A DNA stretch of 64,000 nucleotides from Brevibacillus thermoruber 423 (GTDB lineage: Bacteria; Bacillota; Bacilli; Brevibacillales; Brevibacillaceae), in assembly GCF_000454065.1 (NCBI RefSeq), contig NZ_ATNE01000001.1, positions 498,501 to 562,500 of the forward strand, in the 5' to 3' direction. The notes beneath the pieces are model-generated. The model did no database searches and was not told where the DNA came from. It saw nothing but the letters and a program-made list of their open reading frames with translations. This document shows, one piece after another, positions 55,320-61,772 of this stretch (the first letter of the stretch is position 1; each line of letters starts with the position of its first letter). A program made the position numbers and the translations under genes.

Positions 55320-56630
55320 ATGCCCCAACAGCGCTCCGGGTGGCTGACCATCCTCCCCAGCGGCCGATGGTTTTTGCACGTCCCGCGACAAGCGCTCACG
55401 CCGAGCAGTCACCGGCAGTTGATCGCCAGCCTGGGGCCGTTTGACTGCAAAAAACGGCTTCACCTGGGCAATCCAAAGCCGCAGCCGGGCCGCATCCGCA
55501 CCCGCATCAACTACAAGACCGTCAACAACTCCCTGAAGATCGGACCGCTGATCGGCATCCTGACTGTCGGCGCCGGACCGACCTTTCTCGGCAATCGTGA
55601 TCATTTCAGGGACCTCTCCCTCTCCGGCAAAAAGTTGGGCGCGCTGGTCTACGTGTTCACTCCTCAGGGGATCAACTGGGAGAAGAAAAACGTCCGCGGC
55701 TATCTGTACGACGAACAGCAGAATCTGTGGCTGGAAACCGTGCTGCCGTTCCCGCACGTCGTCTACAACCGCATCCCGTCGCGTCAGGCGGAAAGGCGCT
55801 CCGACGTGAAGAAAGCCCTGGACCAGATCGAAGACTTGCAGAACGTCACGCTGTTCAACCGCTGCTTTTTTGACAAGCACGCGCTGTTTCGCATGCTCAG
55901 CAGCCACGCCGAGGTAGCCCCCTTTTTGCCGGAGACGAAGAAGCTGGATACGTTCACCCGCTTCCGAACCTTCTGCAACCAGCACCGGTTTGTCTACCTG
56001 AAGCCCGTACGGGGCAGAGCCGGGCAGGGCATCATGCGGGTGGAACTGAAAAAGAACGGCTGGCTCCTGCAGCGGCTGAAGGAAAAACGAGCGGTTACCC
56101 GCCGCTTCTCCTCGCTGTACGCCGTCTGGAAACACGTCAGATGGCACATGCGGAAACAGGGATACATCATGCAGCAGGGGATCAATCGGGCGCTGTTTCA
56201 GGGAAAGCCGTTCGACGTGCGCGTCCTGGTGCAGAAAAACGGCACGGGTGAGTGGTGTGTCGCCGGGATCGGCATCCGCCGCGCCGGATCGCAGCACATC
56301 ACCACCCACGTGCCGCGCGGCGGTTCGATTCACCCGCTGTCCACCGTGCTGAACGCCCTGTTCCATGAAGAAGCCCCGGCCGTTGAAACGAAGATCAACG
56401 AGACCTCGCTGACCATCGCCCGCGCCCTGAACGAAGAGATCAAAGCCTTGGCGGAAATGTCGATGGACCTGGGACTGACCGCGGAGGGACAGCTCTGGTT
56501 TTTCGAAGCCAACGCCAAACCGGAAAAGTTTGACGAACCGTCCATCCGCCGCTCCTCTCTGTCCAACCTGATCCATTACGCACAGTACGTCTCCCGCCTT
56601 CCCGGCGGCCAGGGAATGGCGGCGGGGTAG
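55320..56630 (+). CDS. YheC/YheD-family ATP-grasp protein, paralogue 4
   Basis: 436 residues. The most divergent of the four: LFNRCFFDKHALFRML replaces the N-K-W-x-V-H motif, the ATP loop is YLKPVRGRAGQGIMRV (about 225-240), followed by PFDVRVLVQKN, and the metal site reads MSMDLGLTAEGQLWFFEANAKPEKF. The E-A-N ligands remain. An AGGAGG ribosome site precedes the ATG; 40 bp after paralogue 3 and 5 bp before the acetyltransferase. Confidence 0.86.
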   Translation: MPQQRSGWLTILPSGRWFLHVPRQALTPSSHRQLIASLGPFDCKKRLHLGNPKPQPGRIRTRINYKTVNNSLKIGPLIGILTVGAGPTFLGNRDHFRDLSLSGKKLGALVYVFTPQGINWEKKNVRGYLYDEQQNLWLETVLPFPHVVYNRIPSRQAERRSDVKKALDQIEDLQNVTLFNRCFFDKHALFRMLSSHAEVAPFLPETKKLDTFTRFRTFCNQHRFVYLKPVRGRAGQGIMRVELKKNGWLLQRLKEKRAVTRRFSSLYAVWKHVRWHMRKQGYIMQQGINRALFQGKPFDVRVLVQKNGTGEWCVAGIGIRRAGSQHITTHVPRGGSIHPLSTVLNALFHEEAPAVETKINETSLTIARALNEEIKALAEMSMDLGLTAEGQLWFFEANAKPEKFDEPSIRRSSLSNLIHYAQYVSRLPGGQGMAAG

Positions 56631-56635
56631 CGGGG

Positions 56636-57106
56636 ATGAACCTGGTCGTCCTGTCTCCCCGCTCTCTGCAGCAGGTTCAGCCGATCTTGGTTCGGTTCGT
56701 GCGTCAGCAGGGGGATCGGCGCATCGACAAGCAGGACGTGAACTGGTTGGACTATTTGACCCCGGCGATGCTGGCCGATGAGGAGACCGCGCTGGTGGTC
56801 GCTTTGGACGGCAAGCGGCTGGCGGGCGTGTTTGCCGTCGCCCGCTGCGGGCTGACCCACTCCCTTCTCGTCGTCGACAGGCGATACCGCAGGCGGGGAA
56901 TCGGTCGGGCGCTCGCGGCGCGCATGTGCCGTCTGCTGCCCAAGCTGTACGTACGGGTGGCCGTCGACAACGAGCCCAGTCTCGCCCTGTTTCACAGGCT
57001 CGGGTTCCAACCGGTGAAGGCGAGAATTGCCCCTACCGAAAAGCCCACCTTGTGGCTGGCGTTCGGAGGCTGGAGCGCGGAGGATTTGGAACAGCATGCC
57101 GGATGA
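56636..57106 (+). CDS. GNAT family N-acetyltransferase
   Basis: 156 residues with the GNAT fold. The acetyl-CoA loop is RYRRRGIGRALAARM (about 82-96, R/Q-x-x-G-x-G/A), after SLLVVD (strand 4), and the late VDNEPSLALFHRLGFQPV segment is motif B. Substrate unknown. It begins 5 bp after the fourth ATP-grasp gene, so it is in the same transcript. This suggests that the cluster product is modified by acetylation (inference). Confidence 0.87.
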   Translation: MNLVVLSPRSLQQVQPILVRFVRQQGDRRIDKQDVNWLDYLTPAMLADEETALVVALDGKRLAGVFAVARCGLTHSLLVVDRRYRRRGIGRALAARMCRLLPKLYVRVAVDNEPSLALFHRLGFQPVKARIAPTEKPTLWLAFGGWSAEDLEQHAG

Positions 57107-57299
57107 TGGGGCCGGCATGCTTTTTTGCCGTCCATCCTTGTCCGGTTCGCTTGGCATGATGCCAGAATCAGGAGGCAGTGCGCTTGCGGGCGCAGGCCGG
57201 AGCGCCCGTTTTCTTCCAAATGAGAATTCTCTTGAATTGGAGTCACGTGCATTAGCTTCTAATCCTTGGAAATGATAATGGCAGGAGGTGTAAACACAC

Positions 57300-58067
57300 A
57301 TGACTCACTTCACACAAGGACAGCAGTACCAGCAGTTTCCATCTGTCGGCGCCCCTGCAAACGTCGTGTTTCAACCTGGTTTTGCCGGGACCAACGTGCA
57401 GGAAGTGCGCCAACTGAACCAAGGCGGCTATTCCGCATCCCTGGGCGGCGGGTACGCGCAGCAGGCTCAGCCCCAGCAGTCGTTCGGCCAGTCGTTCGGC
57501 AGCGCCCAAGCCGTGTTCCAGCCCGGATTCGCCGGGACCAACGTACAGGAAGTGCGCCAGCAGAACCAGGGCGGCTATTCCGCGTCCCTGAGCGGCGGGT
57601 ACGCGCAGCAGGCTCAGCCCCAGCAGTCGTTTGGCCAGTCGTTCGGGGGGGGCGCGCAGGCCGTGTTTCAACCCGGCTTTGCCGGCACCAACGTGCAGGA
57701 AGTGCGCCAACTGAACCAAGGCGGCTATTCCGTATCCCTGGGCGGCGGGTACGCGCAGCAGGCTCAGCCCCAGCAGTCGTTCGGCCAGTCGTTCGGCAGC
57801 GCCCAAGCCGTGTTCCAGCCCGGATTCGCCGGGACCAACGTACAGGAAGTGCGCCAGCAGAACCAGGGCGGCTATTCCGCATCCCTGGGCGGCGGGTACG
57901 CGCAGCAGGCTCAGCCCCAGCAGTCGTTCGGCCAGTTGTTTGGCGGCGGCGCGCAAGCCGTGTTTCAGCCCGGCTTTGCCGGCACCAACGTGCAGGAAGT
58001 CCGCGCCCTCAACGCGGGCCAGTACGCTCCGCAGCAAATCGGCTCCATTTTCCCGGGCAGCTACTGA
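57300..58067 (+). CDS. Tandem-repeat protein, probably spore-surface
   Basis: 255 residues with AGGAGGTG upstream of the ATG. After a short start (MTHFTQGQQYQQFP) it has four and a half repeats of 49/50 residues. Each begins V-F-Q-P-G-F-A-G-T-N-V-Q-E-V-R, continues N-Q-G-G-Y-S-x-S-L-x-G-G-Y and ends AQQAQPQQSFGQ. Units 1/3 (RQLNQ, FGSA) and 2/4 (RQQNQ, FGGGA) alternate, a 99-residue (297 bp) block duplicated once. The last unit ends in LNAGQY and a unique tail. No signal or Cys. Rich in G, Q, A and F. A structural coat or exosporium role is inferred from context only. Confidence 0.7.
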   Translation: MTHFTQGQQYQQFPSVGAPANVVFQPGFAGTNVQEVRQLNQGGYSASLGGGYAQQAQPQQSFGQSFGSAQAVFQPGFAGTNVQEVRQQNQGGYSASLSGGYAQQAQPQQSFGQSFGGGAQAVFQPGFAGTNVQEVRQLNQGGYSVSLGGGYAQQAQPQQSFGQSFGSAQAVFQPGFAGTNVQEVRQQNQGGYSASLGGGYAQQAQPQQSFGQLFGGGAQAVFQPGFAGTNVQEVRALNAGQYAPQQIGSIFPGSY

Positions 58068-58092
58068 TTCCGGCACAACCGGCACAAACGAA

Positions 58093-58126
58093 AAACGTGA
58101 CCGTCACGAAACTGGCGGTCACGTTT
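58093..58126 (+). terminator. Terminator of the repeat protein gene
   Basis: AACGTGACCG pairs with CGGTCACGTT, then TTTTC. The preceding AAAA on the other strand makes it usable for the convergent unknown gene as well. Confidence 0.85.
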
Positions 58127-58175
58127 TTTCGTGTTGATCGTGAGCATACCCGTCCCGGCGCCGGGCCGGACAGCC

Positions 58176-58730
58176 TCAGCCGGAGACGGTCGGCGCGGCG
58201 GGGGGATTGGCTTCTCTCGCGGCCATGATCGCCGCATACAAGGCGTGCAGGTCTTGAAGGCTCTGCTCGTCCACGGTAAACGTCACGTCTCCGAACCGGT
58301 ATCCGTCCCTCTCGACGCACGCCAGACCGGGGCCGTCATGCTGCCACTGCGCCTGGACGCATGCCTCGGTCTCATCCAGCAGCTCCCGCACCTTCACGTG
58401 CTTTTCCAACGTCTCGCGGAAGCGCTCCATCACCTCCGCCTGACGCTCGTCCTGCCGCGCCAGCCGATAGAGGGCCATCTCAATCTGCAGCCAGCAGGTG
58501 ACGTACAAGTGAAACTCCAAAAACAGCGTGGTCATCGCCTGCCGCAGTTCCTGGTCGCTGCCGCACTCCCGTCGCCGCAGCCAGGCTTCCCTGACGTCCG
58601 CCTTTTTCTCCTGGATCACGTCGTAGTGGCTGACCGCTCCCCGGTAAAACTTGCGCACGATGTTGTACAGCATCTCCGGCGTGCGGGGCGGCAGCCCCCG
58701 ATAGCGATGTTTGACATCCCGCATCGTCAC
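58176..58730 (-). CDS. Hypothetical helical protein
   Basis: 184 residues from a GTG at 58730 (AGGAAGAGG upstream; an in-frame ATG at 58724 and an ATG at 58763 are alternatives). Strongly helical: LPPRTPEMLYNIVRKFYRGAV, DVREAWLRRRECG, FLEFHLYVTCWLQIEMALYR, ERFRETLEKHVKVRELLDE. No signal, membrane segment or known motif. Unrecognised; convergent with the repeat protein gene. Confidence 0.6.
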   Translation of the reverse strand: MTMRDVKHRYRGLPPRTPEMLYNIVRKFYRGAVSHYDVIQEKKADVREAWLRRRECGSDQELRQAMTTLFLEFHLYVTCWLQIEMALYRLARQDERQAEVMERFRETLEKHVKVRELLDETEACVQAQWQHDGPGLACVERDGYRFGDVTFTVDEQSLQDLHALYAAIMAAREANPPAAPTVSG

Positions 58731-59030
58731 GTCGCCTCTTCCTGTGGTTTCTCTTTCTTTCATTGTACCGCAGAACCGGCAAAAACGCGCACGAAAACCG
58801 CTGGATTTTGCACGCTCTCCGTCCATGCCGCCGCGGTTCCTCCTGGAGAATGGTCCGGCTGACAGCGAACGCTGCCGGAGGGCGGACGCGTTTCGCCGCC
58901 GCCACCGCCGGAACGCCCGTGAACATGCAAAGAAGTGGTTTCTGCCCAGACACGAAAGGCATGAGGGGGAATGGCGGGATTGCTGGCTGCTTGCCTACCG
59001 TCCATCCAACCATCGGCACGACGAATAGCA
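58731..59030. other. Intergenic, no recognised element
   Basis: About 300 bp between an unknown gene and the peroxiredoxin terminator. Open frames on both strands are GC-driven and lack ribosome sites. The unknown gene's promoter should be here, but no convincing pair could be placed. Confidence 0.45.
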
Positions 59031-59059
59031 AAAAAGCCTGGCGTCTTGCCAAGCTTTTT
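59031..59059 (-). terminator. Terminator of the peroxiredoxin operon
   Basis: AAAGC-t-TGGC pairs with GCCA-g-GCTTT, then TTT on the minus strand; 42 bp past the peroxiredoxin stop. Confidence 0.75.
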
Positions 59060-59100
59060 GCGTATTGGAGGCGAATCGTACAGCAGTCCCATCCCCCTGA

Positions 59101-59664
59101 TTACAACGTTTTCATACCGGGCTTCCAGTTGGCCGGGCAGAGGCCGCCCGCCTGCAGCGCCTGCAGGACGCGGAGCGTTTCGTCAACGCTGCGGCCGACG
59201 TTCATGTCGGTCACGACCTGGTAGCGCAGCACGCCTTCCGGGTCGATGATGAACAGGCCGCGGTGGGCCGCGCCGGTTTCTTCGTCAAGCACGCCGTATG
59301 CCCGGGCCGTTTCCTTGTTGAAGTCGCTGGCCAGCGGGAACTTCACCGGTCCGATGCCGTTCTGTTCGCGCGGGGTTTGGATCCAGGCGCGGTGCGTATA
59401 GACGCTGTCCGTCGACACGCCCAGGACCTCGCAATCCAGGTCGTGGAATTCGTCCAGGTGGTCGCTGAACGCCGTCACTTCCGTCGGGCAGACGAAGGTG
59501 AAGTCAAACGGCCAGAAGAACAGGACGAGCCACTTCCCCTTGTAGTCGGCCAGGGTGACGCGCTCTTCCAGCGTCTCCAGGTTTTTCGTCGTCAGCATGG
59601 AAAAATCGGGGGCGGGTTTGCCCACTTTCAGTTCCACTCGCGGTGCTGTCGCGTTCGTTGTCAT
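59101..59664 (-). CDS. Peroxiredoxin (AhpC/typical 2-Cys type)
   Basis: 187 residues from ATG at 59664 (GGAGAG upstream); the frame stays open upstream but is not coding. FFWPFDFTFVCPTEV carries the peroxidatic Cys59; LQAGGLCPANWKPG carries the resolving Cys176. It reduces hydrogen and alkyl peroxides. Operon order trxB-like, glutaredoxin, peroxiredoxin supplies electrons in sequence from the upstream flavoenzyme through the CxxC protein. Confidence 0.94.
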   Translation of the reverse strand: MTTNATAPRVELKVGKPAPDFSMLTTKNLETLEERVTLADYKGKWLVLFFWPFDFTFVCPTEVTAFSDHLDEFHDLDCEVLGVSTDSVYTHRAWIQTPREQNGIGPVKFPLASDFNKETARAYGVLDEETGAAHRGLFIIDPEGVLRYQVVTDMNVGRSVDETLRVLQALQAGGLCPANWKPGMKTL

Positions 59665-59699
59665 GTTGGTTTCTCTCCTCTCCGGGTATGGGTGTCGGG

Positions 59700-59948
59700 T
59701 TACTGGCTGCTCGCTTCCAGGCTGGCCAGCGCCTTCTTGATGCGGGTCGGGTTGAAGCCGAGAATCTGCTTGTCGCCGATCAGCGTCAGCGGCACGGACA
59801 TCACGCCCAATCGTGCCAGTTCCTCGCGATACGTCTCGTTTTCGTCGATGTTGCGCTCTTCGTAGGAGATGTTTTGCTCCTCCAGATAGGTTTTCAACTG
59901 CTTGCAGAAGCCGCAATTGGTGCTGGAATAAACGATTGCTTGTGCCAT
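59700..59948 (-). CDS. Glutaredoxin-family (YruB/NrdH-like) protein
   Basis: 82 residues with YSSTNCGFCKQLKTYL (active CGFC), EERNIDENE and SVPLTLIGDKQILGF (cis-Pro loop, T-x-x-x-G-D). Small CxxC electron carrier. Between the thioredoxin-reductase-like gene and the peroxiredoxin gene, so it probably carries electrons from the former to the latter (an AhpF/NrdH-type role, inferred). Confidence 0.92.
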   Translation of the reverse strand: MAQAIVYSSTNCGFCKQLKTYLEEQNISYEERNIDENETYREELARLGVMSVPLTLIGDKQILGFNPTRIKKALASLEASSQ

Positions 59949-59978
59949 GAAACGGTCGCTCCTTTTCTCTCGGAATTC

Positions 59979-60902
59979 TTATTTGTACTGCGGTACGATT
60001 TTGGACCGCTTGTTGATGTACTTGTCGACGGCCATCGCCGCGATGGCGCCGTCTGCGGCTGCGACGACCGCCTGCTTGACCGGCGTTCTCCGCACTTCGC
60101 CGGCGCCGAACACGCCCGGTACGGCAGACTGCATGTACTCGTCGAGAATCATGTACCCTTCCTCATCCAGCGGGACCTGATCCTCGAGAAAGTCGGTGCC
60201 CGGTTTGCTGCCCGACAGGAAGATGAACACGCCGTCGACGGGAAGCAGTTCCTCTGCGCCGTCCGGCCGCCGGATGCGGACGCCTTCCACCTTCTGTTCG
60301 CCGACGATCTCCAGCGGACGCGTGCGGAACAGCACCTCCGTATTGGGCAACTCCGGCATCTCGTCTACGCCCTGCAGGTCGCCGCGCGGGATGATGAAGG
60401 TGATCCTGCTGGCAAACTTGGTCAGCGCCATGGCTTCCTCCAGCGCCTCCTCCGTGTCGCCGATCACCGCGACGTGCCCGCCTTGGTAAAACGCCCCGTC
60501 GCAGGTGGCGCAGGTGCTGACGCCTCTGCCCAGCAGGCGTTCCTCGCCGGGCAGCATGCGGTTGCGTCCCTTGGATCCGGTGGCGACGATCACCGCTTTG
60601 GCTTCAAACGTACCGTGCGCGGTGTAGATGCGTTTCACCTCGTCCTCCACATCCACCGCCGTAATCGTCGTCTGCAGGAACTCGGCGCCAAAGCTCTGGG
60701 CCTGCCGCTTCATTTTGTCCAGCAGTTCTTTACCCGTCAGCTCGCCTTCCACACCGGGGTAGTTGGCGATTTTATGGGTCAGGGCAAGCGCGCCGGAGCC
60801 GGGCGCTTTGTCGATCACCAGCGTCTTCAGGTTGCCCCTCGCCGTGTAGATGGCAGCGGATGTGCCCGCCGGACCGCTGCCGATCACAATCACATCGTAC
60901 AT
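59979..60902 (-). CDS. Thioredoxin reductase-like flavoprotein
   Basis: 307 residues. FAD motif VIGSGPAGTSAAIYTA (6-21), NADPH-domain segment VAVIGDTEEALEEAM, the redox-active CATC (about 132-135), and a C-terminal FAD contact GVFGAGEVRRTPVKQAVVAAADG. The canonical GGGDSA of TrxB is replaced by GDTEEA, so this is a divergent TrxB-like enzyme, suited to the adjacent glutaredoxin rather than general thioredoxin (inference). First gene of the redox operon. Confidence 0.88.
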   Translation of the reverse strand: MYDVIVIGSGPAGTSAAIYTARGNLKTLVIDKAPGSGALALTHKIANYPGVEGELTGKELLDKMKRQAQSFGAEFLQTTITAVDVEDEVKRIYTAHGTFEAKAVIVATGSKGRNRMLPGEERLLGRGVSTCATCDGAFYQGGHVAVIGDTEEALEEAMALTKFASRITFIIPRGDLQGVDEMPELPNTEVLFRTRPLEIVGEQKVEGVRIRRPDGAEELLPVDGVFIFLSGSKPGTDFLEDQVPLDEEGYMILDEYMQSAVPGVFGAGEVRRTPVKQAVVAAADGAIAAMAVDKYINKRSKIVPQYK

Positions 60903-60931
60903 GCCAGCTCCCCCCTCTTTCCATGATCAAA

Positions 60932-60946
60932 TTAAAATGATTATCA
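60932..60946 (-). promoter_or_regulatory. Fur/PerR-type box in the redox operon leader
   Basis: TGATAAT-C-ATTTTAA on the minus strand (first heptamer exact for TGATAAT, second weak), between the promoter and the start codon of the trxB-like gene. PerR would fit the operon's role. Confidence 0.45.
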
Positions 60947-60962
60947 ACTGGGAACAGTTATC

Positions 60963-60990
60963 ATTTTACTAGATCCAAAGTAAAAGTCAA
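60963..60990 (-). promoter_or_regulatory. Promoter of the trxB-like/grx/prx operon
   Basis: TTGACT (60985-60990), 16-bp spacer, TAAAAT (60963-60968) on the minus strand, about 60 bp before the start codon. Confidence 0.7.
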
Positions 60991-61024
60991 TATCTATTTA
61001 TAATTATTTTAATTAAAACGTATA

Positions 61025-61088
61025 TGTAAAACACTTTTGACATTTTTTCGGAAGATTGGTACGCTGTACATGTAAAACATCTTTTACA
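61025..61088 (+). promoter_or_regulatory. XRE promoter with two operators
   Basis: TTGACA (61037-61042) lies inside the first operator-like dyad TGTAAAACACTTTTGACA (61025-61042). A second, perfect dyad TGTAAAACATCTTTTACA (61071-61088) is just before the gene. The -10 (TACGCT at 61060-61065) is poor. Two similar sites 46 bp apart suggest autorepression. Confidence 0.6.
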
Positions 61089-61111
61089 TTTTCACAAGGA
61101 AGAGACCGCCA

Positions 61112-61300
61112 ATGGAAAACAAGATCAAGCAACTGCGCAAGCTGAAAGGCATCTCCCAGGAAGAACTGGCCAGGGTGTGCGGCGTCTCCCGGCAGACCAT
61201 CAACGCCATTGAAAACAACAAGTACGATCCCAGCCTCAAGTTGGCGTTTCAGCTTGCCCGCGCGCTTGGGGTGACGGTCGACGAACTGTTTCACGCGTAA
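61112..61300 (+). CDS. XRE-family small HTH regulator
   Basis: 62 residues, entirely a Cro/C1-type HTH: KIKQLRKLKGISQEELARV, the recognition helix VSRQTINAIE, then YDPSLKLAFQLARAL and the VTVDELF end. AAGGAAGAGA precedes the ATG. It is followed 14 bp later by a small membrane protein, a frequent pairing in Firmicutes, so a two-gene unit with membrane-linked control is likely. Two operator dyads in its promoter suggest autoregulation. Confidence 0.93.
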   Translation: MENKIKQLRKLKGISQEELARVCGVSRQTINAIENNKYDPSLKLAFQLARALGVTVDELFHA

Positions 61301-61314
61301 GGAGGAGATGTGAG

Positions 61315-61710
61315 ATGAAGATGACGACACGGAAATGGGGAGCCGCCTTGTTCGGAGCGGGCACTGCCATCGCCGCAGGGTTTACCGTGTACAAGTGGCT
61401 GACGGGCCAGTCCGTCGGCTTCAGCGAATTGACGTCCACGGCGATTCTGCTCGGTTCGTTTCTCTCCGCAATCACCTGGGGATCGCGTGAAGAGGGAGAC
61501 GGGCCGGCCGAAGACGAAGAACTGGGTCGGCATATCACGATGAAAAGCGCCAAGATCAGCTACTTTATCCTCACCGGCCTGCTGCTCGCTGCCCTCGTTG
61601 TGGAAAAATGGGCGTTCGGCCGGGAAAACATGGCGCTGATCGTGGTCACCTGCTTCTCGATGATCGTTCTGCCGCTCACGGAGTGGATCGTGTCCAGGCA
61701 GTACCGCTGA
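61315..61710 (+). CDS. Multi-span membrane protein paired with the XRE regulator
   Basis: 131 residues with four likely membrane helices (about 10-27, 37-55, 80-98 and 104-124) and an acidic loop (GDGPAEDEELGRH). It resembles DUF2178-type partners of XRE regulators, but I cannot name the family with certainty. 14 bp after the regulator. Confidence 0.6.
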   Translation: MKMTTRKWGAALFGAGTAIAAGFTVYKWLTGQSVGFSELTSTAILLGSFLSAITWGSREEGDGPAEDEELGRHITMKSAKISYFILTGLLLAALVVEKWAFGRENMALIVVTCFSMIVLPLTEWIVSRQYR

Positions 61711-61728
61711 AAGGGAGCCGCCCCAACG

Positions 61729-61765
61729 AACACAAGCCCGAGCTGTCCGCCCGGGCTTGTGTTTT
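61729..61765. terminator. Bidirectional terminator after the XRE pair
   Basis: AACACAAGCCCG pairs with CGGGCTTGTGTT, loop about 11 nt, followed by TTT. It also ends the convergent GH20 operon. Confidence 0.88.
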
Positions 61766-61772
61766 TCCCCGC

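Noticed and set aside
57360-58015. Regularly spaced DNA repeats that could look like a CRISPR array
   Set aside because: They keep one reading frame, are ~147-150 bp each, and code for a repeat protein; there are no spacers and no cas genes.
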